Assembly (NCBI RefSeq): GCF_900104445.1
Contig: NZ_FNJI01000024.1
Location: 21,524 to 85,523, forward strand
Reading direction: 5' to 3'
Origin: Desulforhopalus singaporensis
GTDB lineage: Bacteria; Desulfobacterota; Desulfobulbia; Desulfobulbales; Desulfocapsaceae
Length of the DNA: 64,000 nt
Below the pieces are notes generated by a model. That model was not told the origin of the DNA, did not search any database, and saw only the letters and a program-made list of their open reading frames with translations. A program made the translations under genes and the position numbers. This document shows, one piece after another, positions 42,659 to 52,470 of this stretch; within the stretch, counting starts at the first letter, position 1; each line of letters opens with the position of its first letter.

Positions 42659-44680
42659 ATGATAAATGTATTTACTATGAGCCAGTTTTTCCAAGAGTCA
42701 ATGCATATTTCTGCCATGCCCGGTCGCCAAGTATCTCAGACAACTACCCTCTGTTCGATGACAACCAGACCAGTCCGCTGGTTCATCCTGCTGGCAAGCA
42801 CCATTTTGTTCCTTGTATTGCCGGGAACTCTTACCTGTTCAGCAGCCAGCAAACCATTCCCGCTCTATTACGCCATCGTTGACAACGTTAATTTCTGGGA
42901 AAAAATTTATTCGACCTACTCCCTGAACCAGGCTGTTATACATGATTCAGATGACTTATCAAAGGTCTACGGAGTAATATCGCTCGTTGACGACAAGACG
43001 CCAGGGGCATCCAAGATCAACTCCCAAAGGCAACAGCAGGCCATTGAAAACTACAGCAGAATGCTCACAAGGCTTGCGGGCGGATCTCCTGTCACTGGCG
43101 AAGAAAAACGTATCGCCGCTCTTTTCACCGGCCCGAACAGGTTACAGGAGTTGAGAAACGCCGCTAAAAATGTTCGCAGCCAGAGAGGCCAGAAAGAGCG
43201 GTTTCTCGAGGGGGTGGTAAAGTCAGGTGCCTTCTTAGAGGAAATAAGAGCCATATTCCGTTCTTACAACCTTCCCGAAGATCTTGCCTATCTTCCTCAT
43301 GTAGAATCTTCTTTCAACACCAGGGCTTACTCGAAGTTCGGCGCAGCTGGCATGTGGCAGTTCACGAGAAGCACCGGTAAACTGTACATGATGATAAATT
43401 CAGAGGTGGACGAGCGCCTCGACCCGATTTTGGCAACCCACGCCGCAGCAAAATATCTGCGCAACAGTTATGAAAAACTTGGCACATGGCCGTTGGCCAT
43501 CACCTCCTACAACTACGGCCTAGCCGGAATGTTAAGGGCCAGGGAAGACAAGGGCAGCTACTCCGAGATATACCGCAATTACCAGAAAGGGTACTTCAAG
43601 TTCGCTTCAAAAAATTTTTATTCGGAATTTCTCGCCGCCAGGATGGTTGCCGAGAAACTTGAAAAAAAATACAGACTGCACCGCCCCCAGAGGGTAACAA
43701 CCTTCAAACTCCGAGGATTTGTCCACATCAACCAGCTGACCGACCATTTTCGAACAACCGTGGCAACGTTGCAAAGACTCAATCCGGCGCTCAGGGCTCC
43801 GGTCTTCGGCGGTGAAAAACTCGTCCCCGAAGGTTACACCCTCCGTCTGCCGAACGAACAAAGTACCGCCAAACTGATCAACTCCTTTCCTTCGTCTCGC
43901 TTCAAGTCGTCACAGAATCAGAATCTGTTTCACAGGGTAAAAAAAGGTGAGACCGCCGGCGCCATCGCCAGACAGTACGACATTAGCCTCAGTGATCTGC
44001 TGAGTGCCAACAATCTGGATCGATTTTCCACTATCTATATCCGCCAGAAACTGCGCATACCCCTTTCTCACGGCGGCATCGGCTTCGTCCCAGTGTCGCC
44101 TGTAGCTGTTCTCAACGCAAAACCCAAAATAGTGGCACTCAGCCCTCAGGGAGGTGCGCCGCCGGTTCTGACCGCTGCCAAGAAGAACAAGCCGACGTCC
44201 TGGCAAAGCACTGATTTTCTGCCGTCCAAAGACCCGACCATCTACAATGTATTCAACATTACCACCAGAGGTGATTTCAAGGTGGGACAAGTGGTCGTTC
44301 AGCCGGAAGAATCCCTGGAACTGTTTGCCCAATGGCTCAACACCGACATTGCCACCCTCACCAGAATGAGCAACCTGCCACGGGGGAGGCAGATAAGTCC
44401 CGGACAAAAAATACAACTTTTTTTCAACCACGTGAGCCCTGACAAATTTGAGGAAAAACGGCTCGATTTCCTCAACGAGACTGAAGAGGATTTTTTTTCG
44501 GCTTATACCGTAATCGGAAAGACAATGTACACCGTAGAGCCCGGAGACACCCTGTGGGATCTCTGTTACAATAAATTCGACATCCCCTTATGGCTGCTTG
44601 AGCGGTACAATTCGACAATCAACCTTGCCCAGCTCCGCCACAGCCAGGAACTCATCATTCCTCTTGTGCAGCAGCTGTAA
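42659..44680 (+). CDS. MltD-like membrane-bound lytic murein transglycosylase with LysM domains
   Basis: The protein is up to 673 aa. A hydrophobic signal (WFILLASTILFLVLPGT) is followed by a lytic transglycosylase domain (about 195-310) with ESSFNTRAYSKFGAAGMWQF (catalytic Glu in ES) and ITSYNYGLAGM. At least two clear LysM repeats follow (about 420-465, VKKGETAGAIARQYDISL, and about 625-672, VEPGDTLWDLC). It cleaves peptidoglycan to anhydromuropeptides. Several in-frame ATGs exist (42659, 42758); no ribosome site decides the start, but 42758 is nearest the signal peptide. Confidence 0.85.
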   Translation: MINVFTMSQFFQESMHISAMPGRQVSQTTTLCSMTTRPVRWFILLASTILFLVLPGTLTCSAASKPFPLYYAIVDNVNFWEKIYSTYSLNQAVIHDSDDLSKVYGVISLVDDKTPGASKINSQRQQQAIENYSRMLTRLAGGSPVTGEEKRIAALFTGPNRLQELRNAAKNVRSQRGQKERFLEGVVKSGAFLEEIRAIFRSYNLPEDLAYLPHVESSFNTRAYSKFGAAGMWQFTRSTGKLYMMINSEVDERLDPILATHAAAKYLRNSYEKLGTWPLAITSYNYGLAGMLRAREDKGSYSEIYRNYQKGYFKFASKNFYSEFLAARMVAEKLEKKYRLHRPQRVTTFKLRGFVHINQLTDHFRTTVATLQRLNPALRAPVFGGEKLVPEGYTLRLPNEQSTAKLINSFPSSRFKSSQNQNLFHRVKKGETAGAIARQYDISLSDLLSANNLDRFSTIYIRQKLRIPLSHGGIGFVPVSPVAVLNAKPKIVALSPQGGAPPVLTAAKKNKPTSWQSTDFLPSKDPTIYNVFNITTRGDFKVGQVVVQPEESLELFAQWLNTDIATLTRMSNLPRGRQISPGQKIQLFFNHVSPDKFEEKRLDFLNETEEDFFSAYTVIGKTMYTVEPGDTLWDLCYNKFDIPLWLLERYNSTINLAQLRHSQELIIPLVQQL

Positions 44681-44944
44681 AGAGGCCAGGATGAAAAATC
44701 GGCTCATTGACCATAAGCTGTGTTTTGCTGTTACCTTTTGTTTACATGAAGAAAAAAAGCGAATATGTTGACCATAACTTCATGCAACCACAACCAACCT
44801 CGATATTACATTGTCAGGCGGATTAACCGTCGAACCAGAACCTGTTTTCATAATAGAATCGAAGCCCGGTCGACACCGCCATCTGTATATCGGTAAATTC
44901 CTGCGCCATATGTATTACGCAGGCAACCCCCATCAGGAAACAAA

Positions 44945-45313
44945 ATGGATATTACAAAAACCATACAAGAACTGAAAAAGCGTCCGGAATTCAAAGATAA
45001 CGTCGGAATGATCCTGATTCATAACGGTGTTGTCAGAAACTGGTCGCGCAAGGACAGGGCCGGAGTGACAGCGCTCGAGGTAACGCCGGACCTCGACAAG
45101 ATCGAAAAATTGCGCCAGGAATATCTGGCTAAAGAGGGCATCTTCGAAATAATTGTCAAAGCATACAGCGGCACTTTTCAGCCCGGCGACGATCTCCTGT
45201 TCATAATAGTTGCCGGCGACATTCGGGAAAACATTAAACCGGTACTGGCAGAACTGCTGGATCGCATTAAATCAGAAGCTGTAACAAAAAAGGAAATCTT
45301 TGCAGCAAGCTGA
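44945..45313 (+). CDS. MoaE-like molybdopterin synthase large-subunit family protein
   Basis: The 122-aa protein contains VGMILIHNGVVRNWSRKDRAG and FQPGDDLLFIIVAGDIRENI, the pattern of Desulfobacterota MoaE-type proteins, which join sulfur to precursor Z to make molybdopterin. It would supply the cofactor for NapA with mobA. The active-site lysines of canonical MoaE were not confirmed. ATG at 44945 has AGGA six bases upstream. No other moa gene is adjacent. Confidence 0.7.
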   Translation: MDITKTIQELKKRPEFKDNVGMILIHNGVVRNWSRKDRAGVTALEVTPDLDKIEKLRQEYLAKEGIFEIIVKAYSGTFQPGDDLLFIIVAGDIRENIKPVLAELLDRIKSEAVTKKEIFAAS

Positions 45314-45440
45314 CAGTGGTGCCATTGGCAGCATGCTCCTTGACCTACCACCAAAACCAGCGCCATAATCGCTGGGATCGGGGCGTTTTCACCAACACCA
45401 GGGGACGCCCCTCACCAACGTTGTTTTACAAGGCTTCATT

Positions 45441-46856
45441 ATGACAAGGGAATCATTTAGTGCATGGCTCGACCTGGAGCCCGGAAACGGTTCAAAGCCA
45501 GAACGTCTGCTGCGATATCTGCTGCGTCTCGTCTGGATAACCGTCCGGCAGTTTGGTGAAAACAACCTCTCGCTACGTTCCGGAGCCCTGACCTACACTA
45601 TCCTGCTCTCCCTGGTACCGATGCTGGCCATGAGCACTGCCATTGTCAAAGGGCTCGGCGGCGGCAACCAGTTGAGGGTGGCCGTCTACAGTTACATCGA
45701 AACCCTGGAAAATACCCAGACTTTTTCCCTCCCCGGTGTCAAGAACAACAACAGGGACGAGCAACTGCCGTCAGCGGAGGAAACCTCTGACAATTCCCTG
45801 ACCAAACATCTCCGCTCGGCGGTGGACAAATTGTTCGGCTATGTGGAAAGAACCAATTTTACAACCCTGGGCACGTTCGGTGTGATCGGTATTCTGCTCA
45901 GTGTGTTGCTGGTATTCAACCATATAGAGAGTGCCATGAACGCTATCTGGAGGATAAATACCAGTAGACCGCTGATGAGGAAAATCGCCGACTACACCAC
46001 CTTACTTATTCTTTTTCCCTTTTCCCTCAATGTAGCTTTTGCCGCCAGCGCATTTATAAAAAACCCGGCCCTGGCTTCCAAAATCGATATACTGATCCCT
46101 TTCAGCTGGCTCCAATCCCTGCTGCTCCAGGCGTTGCCGGTACTGTTCATCACGGTCTCGTTTTACGCGATCTACATTTTTTTTCCCAACACCAAGGTCA
46201 AAAGCTTACCCGCATCAGCGGGTGCCTTCCTGGCCGCTCTTCTCTGGTTCGGGGTTCAGAATATTTACATTTCCATGCAGATAGGAGTCGCCAAATACAA
46301 CGCCATCTATGGCTCTTTCGCTACATTTCCATTATTCCTGGTATGGATCTACCTTGGCTGGATATTCATACTTGCCGGTGCCCAGCTGGCCTTCGCCCTG
46401 CAAAATCTGAAAACGTTCCGGATAATTCCCCGGGCTGATTCCCCGTCACTGCTGCTGGGCGCGGCATTCGACATCATGGACCATATTTACGGAAAACACG
46501 CATCCGGAGAATTCACCGACGTGGTGTCGATGTCAAGAAAACTCGATCAATATCCGGACAATGTGGTCCTGGATGTCGCCAACACCCTGATCGCAGGCGG
46601 CATTTTCCATATTTCATCAAGCGATCAGAGACTGTTGCCGGCAAACCAGGAATCGGGATATGATCCCGGCAAGGTGGTGCACCTTATTCTGGGCAAGGAA
46701 GCTCCCGGGACAGAGGGGGGAAAAAGAAGCCTTGCGGCAATTCGCAAGGCCGAAGAGTCAGCGGTAAGAGAGTACCGGCAGAAGCCAGGCGGCGACAGCG
46801 CCCCTGCAATCGATCCCGTCACGGCACCGGAAAAATCCCCCGGATCCCCAGAATAG
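45441..46856 (+). CDS. YihY/BrkB-family inner membrane protein
   Basis: The 471-aa protein has six membrane segments with the family motifs NNLSLRSGALTYTILLSLVPMLAM, TTLGTFGVIGILLSVLLVFNHIE and YNAIYGSFATFPLFLVWIYLGW. The C-terminal 110 residues are cytoplasmic and proline rich. Formerly labelled ribonuclease BN; true function unknown, possibly transport. It converges with the dpp operon at 46909. Confidence 0.88.
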   Translation: MTRESFSAWLDLEPGNGSKPERLLRYLLRLVWITVRQFGENNLSLRSGALTYTILLSLVPMLAMSTAIVKGLGGGNQLRVAVYSYIETLENTQTFSLPGVKNNNRDEQLPSAEETSDNSLTKHLRSAVDKLFGYVERTNFTTLGTFGVIGILLSVLLVFNHIESAMNAIWRINTSRPLMRKIADYTTLLILFPFSLNVAFAASAFIKNPALASKIDILIPFSWLQSLLLQALPVLFITVSFYAIYIFFPNTKVKSLPASAGAFLAALLWFGVQNIYISMQIGVAKYNAIYGSFATFPLFLVWIYLGWIFILAGAQLAFALQNLKTFRIIPRADSPSLLLGAAFDIMDHIYGKHASGEFTDVVSMSRKLDQYPDNVVLDVANTLIAGGIFHISSSDQRLLPANQESGYDPGKVVHLILGKEAPGTEGGKRSLAAIRKAEESAVREYRQKPGGDSAPAIDPVTAPEKSPGSPE

Positions 46857-46908
46857 CCAACTGCTGGCAACCCGAAGAGCACCGGACCTGAAAAAATCCG
46901 CAAGCGGG

Positions 46909-47937
46909 TCAGATCCTCTTTTCCTCCACCGCATGGCAGGCGACAATGGTGTTGCCGTCCCCTGCTCTCTGGGCGGGAATCTCGGACCGGCACCGGTCGT
47001 TGACGTACTTGCACCTGGTATGGAAAACACATCCGGCAGGCAGATTTATCGGGCTTGGAATATCCCCCTTTAATTTCTCATGGGAGAATTCGTGCCCCAG
47101 TTTCGGAATCGCCGACAGCAGAGCCTGGGTATATGGATGTGCGGGATTGTCAAAAAGCTGCTTTTTCGGAGCCATCTCACAAAGTGAACCAAGATACATC
47201 ACCGCCACCACGTCTGATATATGCTCGACCACCGAGAGATCATGGCTGATGAAGAGATAGGTAAGGTCGCTTTTTTCCTGCAGATCCATCATCAGGTTGA
47301 GGATTTGGGCCTGAATCGAGACATCAAGCGCGGCTATTGGCTCATCGGCGACGATAAAATCGGGATCAAGGGCCAGCGCCCTGGCTATGGAGATGCGCTG
47401 ACGCTGGCCGCCGGAAAACTCATGGGGAAAACGATCCTGCCAATCGGGATCTATACCCACCTTTGCCATGACCTCCGCCACCTTTTCCGCAACCTGACCC
47501 TCTTTGAGTTCCGGGCGATGAAAACGGATCGGCTCTCTCAAGGTTTTGCCGACCGTCATCCGCGGATTAAGAGAGGCATAAGGGTCCTGGAAGACCATCT
47601 GCATCCTTGTGCGGTAGTGCTTGAGTTTTGCATCCGACAGGTTGTCGATTCTCTTTCCCTGATAGAGAATCTCCCCGCTATTGGGCGGATAGAGTCCCAT
47701 CACAGTTCTTGCAAGGGTTGACTTTCCGCAGCCCGACTCCCCCACTACGCTTACGGTCTGTCCCTTTTTAATGTCAAAGGAAATACCGTTCACTGCCTTT
47801 ACGATGGACTGTTTCCTGGTGATGCGGCCATTGTCAAATTTTATCTGCTCTAGCCAGCCGCCCGAGATGTCAAAATGTTTGACTACGTTTCTGATGCTGA
47901 CCAGTATTTCTGGATTGTTTGTTGTCATTGTTTTCAC
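46909..47937 (-). CDS. dppF: Peptide ABC transporter ATP-binding protein DppF/OppF-like
   Basis: The 342-aa ATPase has Walker A GESGCGKS, signature SGGQRQR, Walker B FIVADEPIAALD and the C-terminal oligopeptide/dipeptide module (INLPAGCVFHTRCKYVNDRC), a cysteine-rich part that may bind an Fe-S cluster. It energises import together with DppD. It lies last in a dppABCDF-like operon transcribed leftward. Substrate class (di-/oligopeptide, or nickel or heme) is not decided by sequence. Confidence 0.9.
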   Translation of the reverse strand: MKTMTTNNPEILVSIRNVVKHFDISGGWLEQIKFDNGRITRKQSIVKAVNGISFDIKKGQTVSVVGESGCGKSTLARTVMGLYPPNSGEILYQGKRIDNLSDAKLKHYRTRMQMVFQDPYASLNPRMTVGKTLREPIRFHRPELKEGQVAEKVAEVMAKVGIDPDWQDRFPHEFSGGQRQRISIARALALDPDFIVADEPIAALDVSIQAQILNLMMDLQEKSDLTYLFISHDLSVVEHISDVVAVMYLGSLCEMAPKKQLFDNPAHPYTQALLSAIPKLGHEFSHEKLKGDIPSPINLPAGCVFHTRCKYVNDRCRSEIPAQRAGDGNTIVACHAVEEKRI

Positions 47938-47954
47938 TTAACAGCTGATTCCGC

Positions 47955-48917
47955 TTATTCGACGAAGTGGCATGCCACCCGGATTCCATTTGTTTTTTCC
48001 AGTAGTTGCGGCCGTTTTTCCCGGCAGATATCGCCGACCAGGGAGCAGCGGTCGCTAAAAGGGCAGCCTGCGGGTATCTTGGCGAGCCCCGGCATGACAC
48101 CCGGAATCTGGTTGAGCCGTTTTTCCGATCCGGCACGCTGGGGCAATGCGCCAAGCAGACCTACGGTGTATGGATGCTGCGGCTTATGTGCAACCGTGGC
48201 GGTGTCGCCAAGCTCGACTATGGTGCCGGCATACATGACGGCGATCCTCTGGGTCACCTGAGATACAACCGAGAGATCATGGGTGATGAGCATGAGCCCC
48301 ATGTTGTCTGTTTTGCACAGCTCAAGCAGCAGATCCATGATCTCCGCCTGGATGGTAACGTCAAGGGCCGTGGTCGGCTCGTCGGCAATTATCAGGTCGG
48401 GGTTTGTCAGCAGTGAAATGGCGATAACTATACGCTGGCGCATGCCGCCGGAGAATTCATGGGGATATTGATTGAGCCGTTTTTCCGGAGAGGGAATGTA
48501 CACCTTCTTGAGCTTTTCCACGCAGATCTCGTTGGCTTTGGCCTTGCTGACGTTCATATGGGCGAAAACCGTCTCGCGCATCTGCTCACCGATGGAAAGA
48601 ACCGGGTTCAGGGTCATCATCGGGTCCTGAAAAATCATGGAAATCTGATTTCCCCGGATGGTTCGCATACGGTCATAGCTGTATTTGGAGATATCCTCAC
48701 CCTTGAAGACAATTTGCCCCGAATCGATATAGCCGGGTTTTGAAATCAGGTTGATGATGGAAAACCCGAGTACCGACTTTCCCGCCCCGGATTCACCGAC
48801 AACCCCGAGCCGTTCCCCTTTGTCTATGGAGATTGAGACGTCGTTTATGGCTCTCAAGGTCCGCTCCCGCAGGGCAAAGTCCACGTTGAGATTCTTTATT
48901 TTAAGAAGTTCCGACAC
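47955..48917 (-). CDS. dppD: Peptide ABC transporter ATP-binding protein DppD/OppD-like
   Basis: The 320-aa ATPase shows Walker A GESGAGKS, signature SGGMRQR, Walker [11 protein letters not shown], and the C-terminal [14 protein letters not shown] motif. It pairs with the DppF-like ATPase encoded next, 17 bases on. It follows the DppC-like gene with only a few bases between them. The ATG is reasonable, as is the family length. Confidence 0.9.
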   Translation of the reverse strand: MSELLKIKNLNVDFALRERTLRAINDVSISIDKGERLGVVGESGAGKSVLGFSIINLISKPGYIDSGQIVFKGEDISKYSYDRMRTIRGNQISMIFQDPMMTLNPVLSIGEQMRETVFAHMNVSKAKANEICVEKLKKVYIPSPEKRLNQYPHEFSGGMRQRIVIAISLLTNPDLIIADEPTTALDVTIQAEIMDLLLELCKTDNMGLMLITHDLSVVSQVTQRIAVMYAGTIVELGDTATVAHKPQHPYTVGLLGALPQRAGSEKRLNQIPGVMPGLAKIPAGCPFSDRCSLVGDICREKRPQLLEKTNGIRVACHFVE

Positions 48918-48920
48918 GAT

Positions 48921-49838
48921 TTATCCTTTATAAAGCTTGGGGTTGAGATAATCACGGACCCAGTCGCCCAGCAGATTGATAACAAGAATGAGCAGCACCA
49001 GGAGAATTCCTGGCAGAATGGTGATCCACCACGACCCTGAGAAGATGTATTCAAATCCTGCGGTGATAAGCGATCCCAGCGATGGTTTGGTCATGGGCAT
49101 GCCAAGCCCCAGAAAAGAGAGGGCCGCCTCGCTCATAATGGCGTTGGCCACCTGGACCGTTGAAATAACCAGTACCGGCGAGAGGGTATTGGGCAAAATA
49201 TGACGCCACATAATCCGTATATTGGAAAGCCCGATCACCCTGGCAGCCTCGACGTACTCCTTTTTTTTCTCGGCAAGTACCGATGCCCTTACCGTACGGG
49301 CATACTGGGGCCACTCTGCAAGCCCGATGATCAGTATCAAGAGAGGTGCGGCAATCTGCTCATAGTTGGCGACCCCGAACATCATCTGGAAAATGGCCCC
49401 GATGAAAATGGCTATCATATAGGTGGAAAACGACAGCTGGACGTCGGCAATACGCATCAGTATGGTGTCGAGTCGCTTGATATAGCCCGAAAGCAGCCCG
49501 ATTACGATACCAAGAAAAGCCTGTAGGGCGACGGCTCCCAGACCGATAATAATCGAGATCCGCATTCCGTAGAGCATGGTGGAAAGCAGATCGCGGCCCA
49601 TATCGTCGGTGCCGAGCAGAAACTTGGCAGTCCCCTCGGCGTTCCAGGCAGGCGGCAGCTCCGAATCCATGATATCAATTGTCGCCGGATTGTACGGATC
49701 ATGGGGCGCAATAATCGGCGCGGCAAAAGAAGACACCACCAGCACCAGCAGGATCATAAAAGAGACGCAGGCGACGGGGTCGCGCAGGAAGTGGTAAATA
49801 AAGTCAGAGTTTTTTATTCGATTCCAAGTCGTTACCAT
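48921..49838 (-). CDS. dppC: Peptide ABC transporter permease DppC/OppC-like
   Basis: The roughly 305-aa protein has six membrane segments and the inner-membrane loop EYVEAARVIGLSNIRIMWRHILPN (EAA motif) that docks on the ATPase. A start at 49859 would add seven residues, but ATG at 49838, one base beyond the dppB stop, is likelier. It forms the channel with DppB. Confidence 0.9.
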   Translation of the reverse strand: MVTTWNRIKNSDFIYHFLRDPVACVSFMILLVLVVSSFAAPIIAPHDPYNPATIDIMDSELPPAWNAEGTAKFLLGTDDMGRDLLSTMLYGMRISIIIGLGAVALQAFLGIVIGLLSGYIKRLDTILMRIADVQLSFSTYMIAIFIGAIFQMMFGVANYEQIAAPLLILIIGLAEWPQYARTVRASVLAEKKKEYVEAARVIGLSNIRIMWRHILPNTLSPVLVISTVQVANAIMSEAALSFLGLGMPMTKPSLGSLITAGFEYIFSGSWWITILPGILLVLLILVINLLGDWVRDYLNPKLYKG

Positions 49839-49839
49839 G

Positions 49840-50817
49840 CTATTTTCTCCCGGTAACACGGACGACCGGATTGACCAGTCCGTAGATTATGTCGACAATG
49901 GTGTTGACCACAACGAAAATGGCTCCGACGACAACAATATAGGAAACCATGAGCGCGGTGTCGGCACGGGTCACCGATTCTATAAACATTGACCCCATCC
50001 CCTGCCACTGGAAAACCGTCTCGGTCAGAATGGTGAAAGCCACCATGATACCGAGCTGCACGCCGCCCACGGTAATAACCGGCAGAAGCGTGTTCTTGAA
50101 GGCATGGACATACCATACTCTTCGCGGTTTGATTCCTTTCGCCCAGGCGTATTTTACGTATTCAGATTCAAGCACCTCCATCATTTCTGAACGGATCAGC
50201 CTGATAAACAGCGGCAACATGATGGAGGATAAAGCTATGGAAGGCATGATAAGGTGCCTGAGACCTTCCTTGGTCAAAAGACCGCTGTCCCAGAAACCGA
50301 AGACAGTCACCGTCTCACCCCTGCCGAAAGAAGGCAGCCAGCCGAGTTCGACGGAGAAAATATAGATAAGCAGGATGGCTGTAAGAAACACCGGCATGGA
50401 CACCCCGATAATCGATCCCCCCATGATCAGCCTGCTGAAAAGTTTTTTCGGATGAATGGCTGCGTAGATTCCCAGTGGAATCGACAGCCCGACAACGATG
50501 AGTGAAGCGCAGAAAACAAGTTCCAGGGTGGCGGGAGCTTTTGCGGCGATAACCTCGGTTACCGGTTTCTTGAAGAAGAAGGACCGGCCCAGATCTCCCT
50601 GGACGGCATTTTTCAAAAACCGGACGTACTGGACCATAAAGGGATCGTTGAGTCCCAGCTTTTCACGAATCTGAGCACGTTCCTCCGGGGTGACACGCTC
50701 CCCCACAAGCTCCCTTACCGGGTCGCCGAAGTTATGTTTGATGCCAAACCCTATGAAGCTTATTATGAGCATCACCAGGATGCCCTGAGCAATTCTTTTT
50801 ACAGTAAATGCGAACAT
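49840..50817 (-). CDS. dppB: Peptide ABC transporter permease DppB/OppB-like
   Basis: The 325-aa protein has six membrane segments and the EAA loop YVKYAWAKGIKPRRVWYVHAFKNTLLP. The N-terminus GILVMLIISFIGFGIKH... is typical of OppB. It is the first permease of the group, separated from dppA by about 90 bases that hold a hairpin. Confidence 0.9.
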   Translation of the reverse strand: MFAFTVKRIAQGILVMLIISFIGFGIKHNFGDPVRELVGERVTPEERAQIREKLGLNDPFMVQYVRFLKNAVQGDLGRSFFFKKPVTEVIAAKAPATLELVFCASLIVVGLSIPLGIYAAIHPKKLFSRLIMGGSIIGVSMPVFLTAILLIYIFSVELGWLPSFGRGETVTVFGFWDSGLLTKEGLRHLIMPSIALSSIMLPLFIRLIRSEMMEVLESEYVKYAWAKGIKPRRVWYVHAFKNTLLPVITVGGVQLGIMVAFTILTETVFQWQGMGSMFIESVTRADTALMVSYIVVVGAIFVVVNTIVDIIYGLVNPVVRVTGRK

Positions 50818-50831
50818 AGTCGTGTTCCGAT

Positions 50832-50874
50832 AAAAGACAGGGCCAGCCTGCAGTAGTCTGCAGGCTGCCCCTGT
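50832..50874 (-). terminator. Intercistronic hairpin between dppA and dppB
   Basis: A 17-position stem with one mismatch and a four-base TAGT loop (50837-50853 with 50858-50874) is followed on the minus strand by TTTT. It can act as a leaky terminator or mRNA stabiliser, so that the binding protein is made in excess of the permease. Confidence 0.65.
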
Positions 50875-50910
50875 AACAGGTTGCTTCCCAAAAACAGTTC
50901 CGGCTCCGGG

Positions 50911-52470
50911 TTACTTGATTACCAGATCGCCAAAGTAGGGGAAGTTCATTACGTTTACTATGTCCTGAGTGTTCATGTTGTTCTTGGACGCCCAGGAGAG
51001 ATTCTGCCAGTGAAGCGGAATGAAGGCGGCCTCGTCATAGAGAATTTTTTCAACCTGTTGCAGCATCTCAGCGCGTTTGGCGATATCGGTTTCGGAACTG
51101 GAAGCAAGGGTCAGCTCGTCCACTTCCTTGCTGCAGTAGTTACCGGAGTTGTACTGACCACGTCCGGTTTCCTTGTCCGGGCACATGTAGAGATATTCAA
51201 AAAAGTTTGCGGAATCCTCGGTATCGGAATGCCAGCCTATCATCTGAATATCTGCTACCTGAGCGTCGAATTGGTCCCAATACTGGGCTTTGGGCATGGT
51301 CTTGAGGCTGATCTTGATACCTATCTTGCTCATCATGGCGACAAAAGCCTGGGCCAGTTTTTCGTCGTTGACATAACGATTGTTCGGCGCGATCATGGTC
51401 GCTTCAAATCCATTCTCGTAGCCTGCTTCCTTCATCAGCTCTTTTGCCTTGGCAACGTCGTAACGGGAACTCAGGGTCGGGTTGAACCCCTGGTATCCTT
51501 TCGGGGAGTTCTGTTCCGCGGCAGTGGCAAAACCTTTCATGATCTTTTTGACAACGCCATCGTTATTATAGGCATAAGCCATGGCAAGACGAACCTTGGG
51601 ATCGGCAAATTCCGGACGACGCTTCTGGTTGAGCTGAAAAGTGATTATCCTTGAACCGGACATGGTAACCAGCTTGAGTCCTTCAGTGTTCTCTATCCGC
51701 TCAAGGTCTGCCGGAGGCACCGGCATAATGAAATCAACATCGCCTGAGAGCAGCGCGGCCACCCTGGTGGGTGCCTCGGAGATCGGGGTGAAAATGATCT
51801 CGGTCACGTTACCGGTATCCTTGTTCCAGTAATCGGCAAAACGATTAAATACGGTTTTCACTCCCTGTTCCCGCTCGACTACCATAAAAGGTCCGGTGCC
51901 GGATTCGTTGAAGTTGGCGAAAGAATAATCGGTCTTGAGGATCAGGTCCTTAGGCTTGCCGTTCTTTTCATCGGTTCCGGTGTAGAACTTGCTGTCCATC
52001 GGGAAGATGTAAGTGGCCATTGCCATAACCAGCCCATAAGGCTCCTTGGTGATCAGGTCAACGGTGTTGGCGTCAACAGCCTTAGCATCGGTGAAGTACT
52101 CGAAAAGCCCCTTGAAGTCGTCTGATTTTTTAAGACGGGCAAGAGTAAAAACAACGTCGTCGGCGGTGAATTCGTTACCGGAGTGGAATTTCACTCCCTT
52201 TCTCAGGTGAAACCGGGTAGTAGTATCGTTGACAACTTCCCATTTTTCCGCAAGTCGCGGTTCAAAGCTCCCATCGGGCGCCCATCGTACCAGCGGGTCA
52301 AACACCATATGAGAATATTGCAGCATACCTCCTGAAAGCTGCACATGGGGATCCAGGGAGACAGGATCCGCGTCCATTGCAAGTTTCAAGGTTTTGGCAT
52401 GTGCCGCGACGGCAAAGCATAACAACAAAGCCGCCATCATTGCAAACGTACGCAAAATCTTTTTGTTCAT
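50911..52470 (-). CDS. dppA: Peptide ABC transporter periplasmic binding protein (DppA/OppA type)
   Basis: The 519-aa protein has a signal peptide ending AAHAK and the SBP family 5 markers: DPVSLDPHVQLSG near the start, HLRKGVKFHSGNEFTADDVVFTL and further along AYAYNNDGVVKKIMKG. It captures peptides (or nickel/heme) for the permease encoded downstream. It is the first and most strongly expressed gene of the operon by analogy. The upstream 1.67 kb is AT-rich and non-coding. Confidence 0.9.
   Translation of the reverse strand: MNKKILRTFAMMAALLLCFAVAAHAKTLKLAMDADPVSLDPHVQLSGGMLQYSHMVFDPLVRWAPDGSFEPRLAEKWEVVNDTTTRFHLRKGVKFHSGNEFTADDVVFTLARLKKSDDFKGLFEYFTDAKAVDANTVDLITKEPYGLVMAMATYIFPMDSKFYTGTDEKNGKPKDLILKTDYSFANFNESGTGPFMVVEREQGVKTVFNRFADYWNKDTGNVTEIIFTPISEAPTRVAALLSGDVDFIMPVPPADLERIENTEGLKLVTMSGSRIITFQLNQKRRPEFADPKVRLAMAYAYNNDGVVKKIMKGFATAAEQNSPKGYQGFNPTLSSRYDVAKAKELMKEAGYENGFEATMIAPNNRYVNDEKLAQAFVAMMSKIGIKISLKTMPKAQYWDQFDAQVADIQMIGWHSDTEDSANFFEYLYMCPDKETGRGQYNSGNYCSKEVDELTLASSSETDIAKRAEMLQQVEKILYDEAAFIPLHWQNLSWASKNNMNTQDIVNVMNFPYFGDLVIK

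Noticed and set aside
45380..45411. GGGGCGT/ACGCCCC hairpin after the moaE-like gene as a terminator
   Set aside because: Long loop and no T-run; too weak to call.
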